From: Micromonospora globbae
GTDB lineage: Bacteria > Actinomycetota > Actinomycetes > Mycobacteriales > Micromonosporaceae
Assembly (NCBI RefSeq): GCF_003610785.1
Contig: NZ_RAQQ01000032.1
Location: 1-48,065 of the forward strand
Direction of reading: 5' to 3'
Length of the DNA stretch: 48,065 nucleotides
Part shown: in pieces, positions 1 to 8,438 of the stretch
Layout: each line of letters begins with the position of its first letter
How positions within the stretch are numbered: the stretch's first letter is position 1
Translations under genes and position numbers: made by a program
The notes under the pieces: model-generated
The model's input: only the letters and a program-made list of their open reading frames with translations
Databases searched by the model: none
Told to the model about the DNA's origin: nothing

Positions 1-109
1 TAATCGTCCGCCCTGAACCCCACAGATGCTCCAACACCTGCCGATGCCCGAACGTCAACACACCCGGCCTCGCCACCAGCACCCCCAACCCAACCAAGAT
101 CAGTTGCAC
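1..109 (-). CDS. partial CDS, N-terminal fragment of unknown protein
   Basis: An open frame runs from a GTG at 109 off the left edge of the window, giving 36 residues with no stop; an in-frame TAG lies nine bases upstream of the GTG, so the start must be here or further in. The peptide contains RPGVLTFGHRQVLEHLW and looks like a real coding segment. I do not recognise the family; a transposase is possible because contigs often end in insertion sequences, but nothing visible proves it. The Shine-Dalgarno is weak. Confidence 0.35.
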   Translation of the reverse strand, partial: MQLILVGLGVLVARPGVLTFGHRQVLEHLWGSGRTI

Positions 110-192
110 TGAAGCCTAGAAACCACCAGATCGAATCGCCCGCCAACCTCATGATCGACGCGCCACGAGCGCGGGGGCCGCGGTCGGGTGGG

Positions 193-996
193 TCAGGCCG
201 GGGACAGGGGGCCGCCGCCGGGGGCGGCCGGCGGGGCGGCGGTGGCGACGCTCGCCGAGGCCGCGTCCCGGACGATCTCGCGGGGCACGAGCCGGCCCGA
301 GCGGTAGCCGATGCCGATCCCCGCGATCAGCACGAAGATCGCACCGAAGGTCTGCAGCGAGCCGACCAGCGCGCCGCCGAGCCCGAGCAGCGGCGCCGCG
401 ATCATCAGCATGACCCCGTCGCCCATGCTGAAGGCACCCGAGCGGGCCACGGCCCAACCGGTGAGGAGCCAACCGACGCTGTAGCAGGTCGCGCCGACCA
501 GCACGAGCGTCCGGGCCGTGGTGCCGAAGACCGGCGTCTGCTCCTCGAAGCCGGCGAAGGGCAGCATCAGCACGGTGCCGGCGATGCTCACGAGCAGCCC
601 GGCCGCCGCGGCCCGGCGGCTGCGGGTCGCGGCGAGCAGCCCGGTGAGCGCCAGCAGCGCGAGCAGGCCCAGCCAGACCGCCGCCACCCAGCCCACCAGG
701 TAGAGCGGCCGGCCGTCGGCCGGGTACGGGTCGTTGCCGACCCCGCCGTCGCTCGCCATCGCCACCGCGCCGTAGCAGATGGCGTACGCGGGAAGCAGCC
801 ACACCGCCGCCCGGGCGAGCCGCCGCACCGACCAGGCCCAGCTGGCGTTCGTCGCCGGCGCGCCGGGGGTCGGTTCACCGACGAAGGGCAGCACCCCGAA
901 TCCCCCGCCCGTACGCCGGGTGCCGAGCGGGCCGGTCGGGTCGTGCGCGCCCTGCACCGGTTCCGAGGACCATATGCGCTTCGCCGGATCCTTCAT
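193..996 (-). CDS. multi-pass membrane protein, unknown function
   Basis: 267 residues. Start chosen at ATG 996 because GGAGG and GAGGTGG lie just upstream. Residues 1-45 are a soluble, Gly/Pro-rich segment. They are followed by about six hydrophobic helices (for example AAVWLLPAYAICYGAVAM, LLALLALTGLLAA, LVLVGATCYSVGWLLTGWAVA and a helix near the C-terminus ending in IGIGYRSGRLVP). The tail is Ala/Pro-rich. No catalytic motif is seen. It is a monocistronic-looking gene upstream of the SPFH/NfeD pair on the same strand. Conserved membrane protein is as far as the sequence goes. Confidence 0.75.
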   Translation of the reverse strand: MKDPAKRIWSSEPVQGAHDPTGPLGTRRTGGGFGVLPFVGEPTPGAPATNASWAWSVRRLARAAVWLLPAYAICYGAVAMASDGGVGNDPYPADGRPLYLVGWVAAVWLGLLALLALTGLLAATRSRRAAAAGLLVSIAGTVLMLPFAGFEEQTPVFGTTARTLVLVGATCYSVGWLLTGWAVARSGAFSMGDGVMLMIAAPLLGLGGALVGSLQTFGAIFVLIAGIGIGYRSGRLVPREIVRDAASASVATAAPPAAPGGGPLSPA

Positions 997-1174
997 GCGC
1001 CACCTCGCTCCTCCACGAGCGGTGCGGGACGCGCCGGGGCGCCCCGATGCCTGGTCACCACCCGTCCTCGGACCGATGGTGGCAGGCACCGGAGCGCCCC
1101 ATGAGTCGTTTTCGCATTTACCGTGGGCCGGTCCGGGCGCCGACCTGGTCAGCCGGCGCCCGGCACCCCGGAGG

Positions 1175-2278
1175 TCAGCCGCGTTCGCGCTGGTCGGCCG
1201 GGTCGTTCACGAGGCTCGCCGGGGAGACCGGCTCCGGCGCGGGCAGCCCCTGCGGCGTACCGCCGGTGGCCTGCGCCTCGGCGACGCGTACCTCGTCGTG
1301 GATCTCCTGGGCGGCGCTGGCGGCGGCCTGAGCGGCCTCCGCGGCCTCGCGCTCGACCTCGCCCGCGCCCTTGCTGGCCTCCGGCGTCGGCGCGTCGCCG
1401 ACCATGCCGGCCAGGCCACCCAGCGCGCCGCCCATGCCCTCCAGGGCCTTGGTCAGCTCGGCCGGCACGATCCAGACCTTGTTGGCGGAGCCGTTGGCGA
1501 TCTGCGGCAGCGCCTGGAGGTACTGGTAGGCGAGCACCTTCTGGCTCGGGTTGGCCTGGTGGATCGCGTCGAAGACGGTACGGATGGCCTTCGCCTGACC
1601 CTCGGCCTGCAGGATCCGGGCCTGCCGGTCACCGTCGGCGCGGAGCACGGCGGCCTGCTTCTCACCCTCGGCCGTGAGGATCTGCGACTGCTTGAGACCC
1701 TCGGCGTTGAGGATCGCGGCGCGGCGGTCCCGCTCGGCGCGCATCTGCTTCTCCATCGAGTCGCGGATGCTCGGCGGCGGCTCGATGGCCTTGATCTCGA
1801 CCCGGGTCACCTTGATGCCCCACCGGCCGGTCGTCTCGTCCAGCACGCCGGAGAGGTGCCGGTTGATCTCCTCGCGGCTGGTGAGCGCCCGCTCCAGGTC
1901 GAGCGAGCCGATCACGTTACGCAGCGTGGTGACGGTCAGCTGCTCGATGGCCTGGAGGAAGTTCGAGATCTCGTACGTGGCCCGGACGGAGTCGACGACC
2001 TTGAAGTAGAGCACCGTGTCGATCGACACGACCAGGTTGTCCGAGGTGATCACCGGCTGGGGCGGGAAGCTGACCACCTGCTCACGCATGTCGACCTTGG
2101 TGCGCACCGCGTCGATGAACGGCACCAGCAGGTTGAGCCCCGGGTTGAGGGTGCGCTTGTACTTACCCAGCCGCTCCACCACGTCCTGGCGCTGCTGCGG
2201 CACGATGCGCACCGCCTTGGCCAGCGTCACCACGGCGATCAACGCCACGGCGATCACCAGCACCGTTATCGCTGTCAT
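1175..2278 (-). CDS. SPFH/prohibitin-domain membrane protein (stomatin/QmcA-like)
   Basis: 367 residues. One N-terminal membrane helix (residues 3-20, AITVLVIAVALIAVVTLAKA) is followed directly by the SPFH (band 7) domain with VPQQRQDVVERLGKY and the VSIDTVLYFKV and TTLRNVIGSLDLE stretches typical of stomatin-like proteins. Next comes a long charged Ala/Glu/Gln-rich coiled-coil-like region and an Ala/Glu-rich tail. SPFH proteins form large membrane-attached oligomers that organise lipid microdomains or assist proteases. The gene starts 5 bp after the stop of the NfeD gene, the usual pairing for this family, so the two are very likely co-translated partners. The start at ATG 2278 puts the helix at the very N-terminus as expected. 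Confidence 0.9.
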   Translation of the reverse strand: MTAITVLVIAVALIAVVTLAKAVRIVPQQRQDVVERLGKYKRTLNPGLNLLVPFIDAVRTKVDMREQVVSFPPQPVITSDNLVVSIDTVLYFKVVDSVRATYEISNFLQAIEQLTVTTLRNVIGSLDLERALTSREEINRHLSGVLDETTGRWGIKVTRVEIKAIEPPPSIRDSMEKQMRAERDRRAAILNAEGLKQSQILTAEGEKQAAVLRADGDRQARILQAEGQAKAIRTVFDAIHQANPSQKVLAYQYLQALPQIANGSANKVWIVPAELTKALEGMGGALGGLAGMVGDAPTPEASKGAGEVEREAAEAAQAAASAAQEIHDEVRVAEAQATGGTPQGLPAPEPVSPASLVNDPADQRERG

Positions 2279-2283
2279 CAGCT

Positions 2284-2757
2284 TCACCCTCTCGCTTCCG
2301 GCAGTTCGCCGGTGGACGACACCTCGTCCTGCCACACCAGGGCCGTCGCGCCCCGGACCTTTATGACCCGCACCCGCTGACCCGGGTCGTACGACTGCGT
2401 GGCGTCGTACGGTCGGGCACTCCACATCTCACCATCGATCTTGACGAGGCCGTGGTCGGCGTCCACCCGTTCCAGCACCAGCGCGGTGGCACCCTCTATC
2501 GCCTCCACCCCGAAGGGCTGCTCGCCGCTCTCCAGCGCCGAGAGCCGGTGCCGCTGGATGACCGGCCGGACCACGGCCACGGTCAGCGCCGACACCGCCG
2601 CGAACACCAGTGCCTGCACGGCCGTCGGCGCACCGAGGGCCGCGGCTCCCGCGGCGGCGAACGCGCCGGCCGCGAACATGATCAGGAACAGGGTCGTCGT
2701 GAAGATCTCGGCGACCGCCAGCACCACACCCAGCACGATCCACAGCACGGCGTCCAC
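2284..2757 (-). CDS. NfeD-family membrane protein
   Basis: 157 residues, GTG start. Two to three hydrophobic helices (residues 3-24, 26-43, 46-63) precede a soluble C-terminal OB-fold domain (GATALVLERVDADHGLVKIDGEMWSA), the layout of the short NfeD class without the ClpP-like protease domain. NfeD proteins sit in the membrane next to SPFH proteins and are thought to help assemble or position them. It is first in a two-gene operon with the SPFH gene, 5 bp upstream of it. Confidence 0.88.
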   Translation of the reverse strand: MDAVLWIVLGVVLAVAEIFTTTLFLIMFAAGAFAAAGAAALGAPTAVQALVFAAVSALTVAVVRPVIQRHRLSALESGEQPFGVEAIEGATALVLERVDADHGLVKIDGEMWSARPYDATQSYDPGQRVRVIKVRGATALVWQDEVSSTGELPEARG

Positions 2758-2854
2758 GTAACGATCGTGACACGCGAATGCACGCGCGTCTCCCCGCGAT
2801 GATCAGTAAGCTCGGCGGCGCCCGCGTCGGACGGCCCGCGAGGGCCCGGTGGCG

Positions 2855-2917
2855 CGCGCGCCGGACGAGCCCCCGAGGGCCCGGTGACGCGCGCCGGACG
2901 AGCCCCCGAGGGCCCGG
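2855..2917. repeat. 33-bp-period direct repeat in GC-rich intergenic DNA
   Basis: The block CCGGACGAGCCCCCGAGGGC occurs at 2861 and again at 2894, within a matching stretch of about 30 bases, so the period is 33 bp. It lies in the divergent region between the NfeD gene and the serine hydrolase gene. No hairpin or known element is evident; replication slippage is the simple explanation. Confidence 0.7.
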
Positions 2918-3010
2918 CCGGCGCTCGCGCCCGGCCGGGCCGAGGGGCCGGGCGCCCGCCCGACGACCCGAGAGGGTCGCCGACCCACCCCCGTGAGCCA
3001 AGGAGAAGCC

Positions 3011-4318
3011 GTGTCCCTGCTGCCCGGCACCGCCCGTCACGTCGATGTCCTCGTCGCCGAGGCCCAGGCCGCGGGGCGTACGCCGTCACTGGTGATGGCC
3101 GTGGTCCGCGACGGCCGGCTGGCGCACCTGGCCACCGCGGGCGAGCACCCGCGACCGGACGCCGACCTCCAGTACCGCATCGGCTCGATCAGCAAGACGA
3201 TGACCGCCACGCTGGTGATGCAGGAGCGCGACGCCGGCCGGCTCGCCCTGGACGACCCGCTGGAGAAGCACCTGCCCGGCACCGGCGTCGGCGCGGTCAC
3301 CCTGCGCCAGTTGCTGGGCCACGCGAGCGGCCTGCAACGGGAACCGGAGGGCCAGTGGTGGGAGCGGGCCGAGGGCGCCGACCTCGCCACGCTGCTGAGC
3401 GGGGTGAGCGCCGCGAAGATCGCCTACCCGGCGCACCGCTCGTACCACTACTCGAACCTCGCGTACGGGCTGCTCGGAGGCGTGCTGGAACGGATCACCG
3501 GCACGCCCTGGGCGCGGCTCCTGCGGGAGCGGATCCTCGAACCCCTGGGCATGCACCGCACCACGTACGCGGCCACCGAGCCGTTCGCCCGCGGGTACGT
3601 GGTGCACCCGTGGCACGGCACGCTGCGCGAGGAACCGCGGACCGACACCGGGGCGATGGCCCCCGCCGGGCAGCTCTGGTCGACGATCGAGGACCTGGCC
3701 CGCTGGGCGGCGTTCCTGGCCGACCCGGCGCCGGGCGTGCTCGCCCCCGGCACGCTCACCGAGATGTGCGCGCCGGTCGTCATGAACGACCTCGACTCGT
3801 GGACCGACGGGCACGGACTGGGGCTGGAGCTCTACCGCGACGGCGACCGGGTGTACGTGGGGCACGGCGGCTCGATGCCCGGGTACGTGGCCGCCCTGGC
3901 CGTGCACCGGCGCAGCCGTACGGCCGTGGTGGGCTTCGCCAACGCGTACGGCTTCGGGATCGGCAGCCTCGGCCGGCGGATCCTCACCGCGGTGCTCGAC
4001 GCGGAACCGCCACTGCCCCGGCCCTGGCGGCCGGCCGACGCCGCGCCGCCCGCCGGGGTGACCGAGGTGGCGGGCCGCTGGTGGTGGATGGGCGTACCCC
4101 TCGACGTGAGCTGGGACGCGGCCGCCGGCGAACTCGTGGCCCTGATGCGTGGCGAGCGGCTCAACCGCTTCGTCCCGGAGGGGACGGACCGCTGGCGGGG
4201 CTGCTCCGGCCCGGAGAACGGCGAGATCCTCTCGGTGCTGCGCGACGCGACCGGTGCGGTGACGGCGCTCGACATCGCGACGTTCGTCTTCACCCGCCAC
4301 CCCGACGAGGAGCCCTGA
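3011..4318 (+). CDS. serine hydrolase of the beta-lactamase/class C PBP fold
   Basis: 435 residues. Start chosen at GTG 3011 because AGGAGAAG lies at 3001-3008; a further GTG at 2993 lacks this. The three signature motifs of the family are present in order: SxxK (SISK, residues 59-62, nucleophile Ser59), the YxN box (YHYSN, about residue 145) and HGG (about residue 280, in VGHGGSMPG). A C-terminal accessory domain of about 120 residues follows. Family members are esterases, D-aminopeptidases or D,D-peptidase relatives; substrate cannot be read from sequence. There is no clear signal peptide, so it is probably cytoplasmic. It converges on the DUF3097 gene across a long stem-loop. Confidence 0.85.
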   Translation: MSLLPGTARHVDVLVAEAQAAGRTPSLVMAVVRDGRLAHLATAGEHPRPDADLQYRIGSISKTMTATLVMQERDAGRLALDDPLEKHLPGTGVGAVTLRQLLGHASGLQREPEGQWWERAEGADLATLLSGVSAAKIAYPAHRSYHYSNLAYGLLGGVLERITGTPWARLLRERILEPLGMHRTTYAATEPFARGYVVHPWHGTLREEPRTDTGAMAPAGQLWSTIEDLARWAAFLADPAPGVLAPGTLTEMCAPVVMNDLDSWTDGHGLGLELYRDGDRVYVGHGGSMPGYVAALAVHRRSRTAVVGFANAYGFGIGSLGRRILTAVLDAEPPLPRPWRPADAAPPAGVTEVAGRWWWMGVPLDVSWDAAAGELVALMRGERLNRFVPEGTDRWRGCSGPENGEILSVLRDATGAVTALDIATFVFTRHPDEEP

Positions 4319-4371
4319 CCCGCCCGCGCGCGCTCCCGCGCCCGCGCGCTCCCGCCCCCGCCCCCCCCCAT

Positions 4372-4450
4372 CCCCGCGATCTTGCACTTTCGGCCCCTAA
4401 CTTGTCCCGTTTCGCGGCTTTTGCCGGGGCAGAAAGTGCAAGATCGCGGG
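4372..4450. terminator. long stem-loop between convergent genes (terminator or REP-like element)
   Basis: Arm CCCCGCGATCTTGCACTTTC plus GGCCCC (4372-4397) pairs with GGGGC-A-GAAAGTGC...CGGGG (4426-4450) over 25 bp with a single one-base bulge, enclosing about 28 bases. It lies between two convergent stop codons. Its length and sequence precision exceed what a terminator needs, which suggests a repeated palindromic element used as a bidirectional terminator. Confidence 0.75.
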
Positions 4451-4495
4451 GGGCAGGGCGGGGTGAGCGCGGGGGGCACGGGCGCGGGGGCGGGG

Positions 4496-5308
4496 TCAGG
4501 AGGGGTCGGTCACGAAGTCGATCAGGCGCTCCATCGCGTTGATGAGCGGCGTCTCCACGTCGGTGTAGCTCTTCACCCGGGACAGGATGTGGCGCCACAG
4601 GTCGGCGGGATCGGCCACGCCGAGCGCCGCGCACACGCCCTCCTTCCACGGCCGCCCCGGGGGCACCACCGGCCAGGCCGCGATGCCGATGGCGGCGGGT
4701 TTGACCGCCTGCCACACGTCGACGTACGGGTGCCCGGTCACCAGCACGTGCGGCGACGTCACCGTCGCCACGATCCGGCTCTCCTTGCTGCCCGGCACGA
4801 GGTGGTCGACGAGTACGCCGAGCCGCCGGCCCGGCCCGGGAGCGAACGCGCGCACCTCGGCGTCAAGGCGGTCGATGCCGTCCAGCGGCTCCACCACGAC
4901 GCCCTCGATCCGCAGGTCGTCGCCCCAGATCCGCTCGACCAGGGCGGCGTCGTGCACGCCCTCCACCCAGATCCGGCTCGCCTTGGCGACCTGCGCCTTC
5001 ACGCCGTCCACGGCGATCGAGCCGGAGGCGGTCCGGCGGCGGGGCTCCGGCGCCGGGGCGCGGACGGGGCGGCGCAGCGTCACCGGCTGCCCGTCCAGCA
5101 GGAACGCGGCCGGCAGCAGCGGGAAGTTGCGGCGCCTGCCGTGCCGGTCCTCCAGGACGACCGCGCCGGACTCGAAGCCCACCACCGCGCCGCAGAACCC
5201 GGAGTCGGCGTCCTCGACCACCAGGTCGGGCTCGGCGTCGACCTCCGGTACGACCCTGCGCCGCCGCCAGTCCCCCGCCAACACGTCGCTCTCGTACCGC
5301 CGCGCCAT
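4496..5308 (-). CDS. DUF3097 family protein
   Basis: 270 residues, beginning MARRYESDVLAGDWRRRR and containing the conserved central blocks GVLVDHLVPGSKESRI, VTGHPYVDVWQAVKP and the C-terminal MERLIDFVTDP. This full-length match to actinobacterial DUF3097 proteins is by recognition; no biochemical role is established that I know of. The middle (GVLVDHLVPGSKE, residues about 160-175) has the look of a Toprim-like acidic fold, which is inference. The start at ATG 5308 is supported by a -10-like TAGCGT exactly 7 bases upstream and no Shine-Dalgarno, suggesting a leaderless message. Confidence 0.85.
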   Translation of the reverse strand: MARRYESDVLAGDWRRRRVVPEVDAEPDLVVEDADSGFCGAVVGFESGAVVLEDRHGRRRNFPLLPAAFLLDGQPVTLRRPVRAPAPEPRRRTASGSIAVDGVKAQVAKASRIWVEGVHDAALVERIWGDDLRIEGVVVEPLDGIDRLDAEVRAFAPGPGRRLGVLVDHLVPGSKESRIVATVTSPHVLVTGHPYVDVWQAVKPAAIGIAAWPVVPPGRPWKEGVCAALGVADPADLWRHILSRVKSYTDVETPLINAMERLIDFVTDPS

Positions 5309-5315
5309 GTGGATC

Positions 5316-5321
5316 ACGCTA
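5316..5321 (-). promoter_or_regulatory. -10 element of a leaderless promoter for DUF3097
   Basis: TAGCGT on the minus strand with 7 bases to the ATG at 5308. No ribosome binding site is present in the gap. The spacing equals that of the other leaderless candidates at 10083, 17775 and 21825. Confidence 0.5.
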
Positions 5322-5569
5322 ACGGCCGCCCCGACCCGCGACACGCCGACGCGCCGTCCGATCCCGCCCGGGGCCACCGACCCGCGCCGATCATGCGGTT
5401 GTCGTGCCGGACGAACAGGGCGAACCAGGACCGACCGCCCACCACAAGTCCATGATCGACGAGAAACGGCGGGCGGGTACGGAGGCGGCGAAGCGGGCAG
5501 TCCGGGGCAGGCGACGCCGCCGCGCCGGCAGTCGAGACACAGCCGGTGGTGACCACGTACCCTTTCGGC

Positions 5570-6364
5570 ATGTCCACCCCCGCAACGGGCGCGGCGACGC
5601 TGGCGCCCCGCCGGTCGAGCCGGTTCGTTGCCTGGGTACGCGCGTGGCGCGCCGGGCTGGTGCCCTTCGACGAGGTCGCCGACGCGATCGCCGGTGACGA
5701 GGAGCACCTGGTCGCCGACGCCCCCGGCACCTGGACCGACGTCCCGCTGGGCGAGGCGCTGCCCGTCCTGGCCAAGCTCTCGCCCGACGAGATCCGCCTG
5801 GTGCTGCCCGCGCCCGGCGACCCGCGCGGGCTGCCGGGGCCCGGCGACTTCGCCGGCGCGGCGCTGGACGTCGGCGAGGCGGTGGTGGCCGGCTCCCTGG
5901 GGCTGATCCCGCAGGTGCGCACGCACACCTCCGGCTCCGGGGACACGTTCGAGACGGTGCTCTGGCGGGTCTACCCGCTGCCCGCCGACGCGCCCGCCGC
6001 GTCGCTCGTCCTGCCCGGCGCCGCCGAGGCGGAGGCGGAGCTGGCCGCCGCGCTGGCCGAGACGACCGCCGCGCTGACCCGCCTCGACGTCGCCCAGTGG
6101 CGGCCCGAGCTGGCCGGCGCGCTGGAGGCGCTGCGCCGCCCGGACGGCACCACCGACCTGCCGCCCGGCTTCGACCCGCGGGCCCGCCGGCTCTTCGCCC
6201 GGGCCGCCGTCCTCGACCGGGTGCTGGCCCTCGCGGGGCACGCCGCACCGGGTGGCGCCATCAACAACTACGAGGCACAGCAGCGTGACGCGGCGCTGCG
6301 CCCGCTGACCACCGCGTGCCGGCAGGCCCTGGTCGCCGCCTGCAACGCCCCGCTACGCCCCTGA
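5570..6364 (+). CDS. conserved hypothetical protein
   Basis: 264 residues from ATG 5570. Upstream GTGs at 5546 and 5549 are possible, but TACCCT six bases before 5570 and the lack of any Shine-Dalgarno argue for a leaderless start at 5570. The protein is soluble, Ala/Leu-rich and acidic, mostly predicted alpha-helical, with no signal peptide or membrane segment. A segment ALTRLDVAQWRPELAGALEALR and the C-terminal INNYEAQQRDAALRPL look conserved but I do not recognise the family. It diverges from DUF3097 and converges with the HAD phosphatase. Confidence 0.7.
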   Translation: MSTPATGAATLAPRRSSRFVAWVRAWRAGLVPFDEVADAIAGDEEHLVADAPGTWTDVPLGEALPVLAKLSPDEIRLVLPAPGDPRGLPGPGDFAGAALDVGEAVVAGSLGLIPQVRTHTSGSGDTFETVLWRVYPLPADAPAASLVLPGAAEAEAELAAALAETTAALTRLDVAQWRPELAGALEALRRPDGTTDLPPGFDPRARRLFARAAVLDRVLALAGHAAPGGAINNYEAQQRDAALRPLTTACRQALVAACNAPLRP

Positions 6365-6487
6365 CGTCGCTGGCCCGCGCCCGTCGGGGCCCCGTCCCAG
6401 TCGCGGGCCCCGCGCCGCCGGCATCTCAGCGAGCCGCAGAACGGGACGGCACACCCACCGGCACGATCGGCGGGAGCGGAGCGCCGG

Positions 6488-7267
6488 TCAGATCTCGTCG
6501 ATCAGGTCGGCCACCGACTCGACGATGCGCGACGGGCGGTACGGGTAGCGCTCGGCCTCGGCACGGGTGCTGATGCCGGTGAGCACGAGGATGGTCTCCA
6601 GCCCCGCCTCCAGTCCGCACAGGATGTCGGTGTCCATCCGGTCGCCGATCATGGCGGTGCTCTCGGAGTGCGCGTTGATCGTGTTCAGCGCCGACCGCAT
6701 CATCATCGGGTTCGGCTTGCCCACGAAGTACGGCTCGATGCCGGTCGCCTTCGAGATCATCGCGGCGACCGAGCCGGCGGCCGGCAGCGCGCCCTCGACC
6801 GACGGGCCGGTGACGTCCGGGTTGGTGCAGATGAACCTCGCCCCGTCGTTGATGAGGCGGATCGCCTTCGTGATCGCCTCGAAGCTGTACGTGCGGGTCT
6901 CCCCCAGCACCACGTAGTCGGGCGCGAAGTCGGTCAGCACGTAGCCCACCGCGTGCAGCGCCGTCGTGAGACCGGCCTCCCCGATGACGTACGCGGTGCC
7001 GCCCGGCCGCTGGTCGGCGAGGAACTGGGCGGTGGCCAGGGCGGAGGACCAGATCGCCTCCTCCGGCACGTCCAGCCCCATCCGGGCGAGCCGGGCCTGC
7101 AGGTCCCGGGGCGTGTAGATCGAGTTGTTGGTGAGCACGAGGAACGGCTTCCCGGAGGCGCGCAGCCTCTTGACGAACTCGGGCGCGCCCGGCACGGGCT
7201 GTCCCTCGTGCACCAGCACGCCATCCATGTCGGTGAGCCAGCTCTGCACGGGCTTGCGGTCAAGCAT
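6488..7267 (-). CDS. HAD-IIA family sugar/nucleotide phosphatase, NagD-like
   Basis: 259 residues. Start at ATG 7267 behind GGGAGCACCG. HAD motif I is DMDGVL (residues 13-18, both Asp present), motif II is TNNS (about residue 46), the cap domain carries the NagD-type ALHAVGY and TNPD blocks, motif III Lys is in VGKPNP, and motif IV is IGDRMDTDI. This is the arrangement of type IIA HAD phosphatases such as NagD and 4-nitrophenylphosphatase; the true substrate is not determinable. The gene lies 35 bp downstream of the ferrochelatase stop and may be read through from that operon. Confidence 0.9.
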   Translation of the reverse strand: MLDRKPVQSWLTDMDGVLVHEGQPVPGAPEFVKRLRASGKPFLVLTNNSIYTPRDLQARLARMGLDVPEEAIWSSALATAQFLADQRPGGTAYVIGEAGLTTALHAVGYVLTDFAPDYVVLGETRTYSFEAITKAIRLINDGARFICTNPDVTGPSVEGALPAAGSVAAMISKATGIEPYFVGKPNPMMMRSALNTINAHSESTAMIGDRMDTDILCGLEAGLETILVLTGISTRAEAERYPYRPSRIVESVADLIDEI

Positions 7268-7302
7268 CGGTGCTCCCAGGGCGGTGTCGGGGCGGGTCGG
7301 TG

Positions 7303-8331
7303 TCACGGGCGGCGGGCCGGGACGCAGCACACCGCGGGGCAGGTGTCCCAGAGCGGCAGCTCACCGAGGCGCCGGCGCAGCCGCGCGCCGTCGGGGTCGA
7401 TCCGCTCGGCGACCAGCTCGCGGACCATCGCCACGAAGCGCGGGTCGGTGCCCGGGGTGCCGGCGCGGACGAAGTCGAGCCCGAGCTGCTTGGCGGTCTG
7501 CCGCGCCTCGGTGTCCAGGTCCCAGACCACCTCCAGGTGGTCGGAGACGAACCCGATCGGGCTCACCACCACGCTCGTGGTGCCCGCCTCGGCCAGCGCG
7601 GCCAGGTGGTCGTTGACGTCCGGCTCCAGCCAGGGCACCTGCGGCGGGCCGGAGCGGCTCTGCCAGACGAGGTCGTACGGCAGGTCGGGCGCGGCGGCCG
7701 CGGCCACCAGCCGGGCCGTCTCGCGCAGTTGCGCCTCGTACCGGCCGCCGTGCGGGCCGGCGTTGGCGGCCATCGAGACGGGCACCGAGTGGGCGGTGAA
7801 GACCAGCCGGGTGGTGTCCCGCCGCGCGGGGTCGAGTTGGTCGAGCGCGGACCGTACGGCGTCGGCGTGCGGCTCGACGAACCCGGGGTGGTCCCAGAAC
7901 TGGCGGAGCTTCTCGATCACCGGGGCGTCCGGGCCGACGGCGGCCCGGGCCGCCGCGATGTCCTCCTGGTACTGGCGGCAGGAGGAGTAGCCGCCGTACG
8001 CGCTGGTGACGAAGGCGAGGGCCCGGGTCACCCCGTCGTCGCGCATCTGCGTCACCGTGTCGGCGAGCATCGGGTGCCAGTTCCGGTTGCCCCAGTAGAC
8101 CGGCAGGTCGAGGCCGTTCGCGGCGAAGTCCGCGCGGATCGCGGCGAGCAGGTCACGGTGCTGCTGGTTGATCGGCGACACGCCGCCGAAGTGCTGGTAG
8201 TGCTCGGCGACCTCGGCCAGCCGCTCGGGCGGCACGCCACGGCCCCGGGTGACGTTCTGGAGGAACGGCATCACGTCCTCGGGCCGCTCCGGTCCGCCGA
8301 AGCCCAACAGCACCACCGCGTCGTACGCCAT
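7303..8331 (-). CDS. cpfC: coproporphyrin III ferrochelatase
   Basis: 342 residues. It inserts Fe2+ into coproporphyrin III in the coproporphyrin-dependent haem pathway of actinobacteria (formerly hemH). Family blocks: VVLLGFGGPE at the N-terminus, catalytic-type His181 in FTAHSVP, and Glu267 in VSPIGFVSDHLEVVWDLD. Cys118 (GGYSSCRQYQED) and a C-terminal CPAVCC cluster fit the four-cysteine [2Fe-2S] site reported for actinobacterial ferrochelatases; the clustered C-terminal spacing is compact. Start at ATG 8331 with GGAG eight bases upstream. It follows fabI by 107 bp, the same order as mycobacterial fabG1-inhA-hemZ. Confidence 0.95.
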   Translation of the reverse strand: MAYDAVVLLGFGGPERPEDVMPFLQNVTRGRGVPPERLAEVAEHYQHFGGVSPINQQHRDLLAAIRADFAANGLDLPVYWGNRNWHPMLADTVTQMRDDGVTRALAFVTSAYGGYSSCRQYQEDIAAARAAVGPDAPVIEKLRQFWDHPGFVEPHADAVRSALDQLDPARRDTTRLVFTAHSVPVSMAANAGPHGGRYEAQLRETARLVAAAAAPDLPYDLVWQSRSGPPQVPWLEPDVNDHLAALAEAGTTSVVVSPIGFVSDHLEVVWDLDTEARQTAKQLGLDFVRAGTPGTDPRFVAMVRELVAERIDPDGARLRRRLGELPLWDTCPAVCCVPARRP

Positions 8332-8438
8332 GGCTCCATTCTCCCCCGCGGCCCCGGTCACCCTGGCGAGGCCCCCGTACGGCGGGGGTGAGGGGCCCCT
8401 GCTCCAGCGGAAGCGTCGAGGGAGCCCCTCCCCACGGC

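Noticed and set aside
151..1104. Long open frame on the plus strand opposite the membrane protein
   Set aside because: Low-complexity Arg/Pro/Gly product with no family pattern; it is the usual shadow of a GC-rich gene on the other strand, which has helices and a ribosome site.
2820..3000. Coding gene in the GC-rich repeat upstream of the serine hydrolase
   Set aside because: All frames are open because of base composition; the products are Arg/Pro/Gly repeats.
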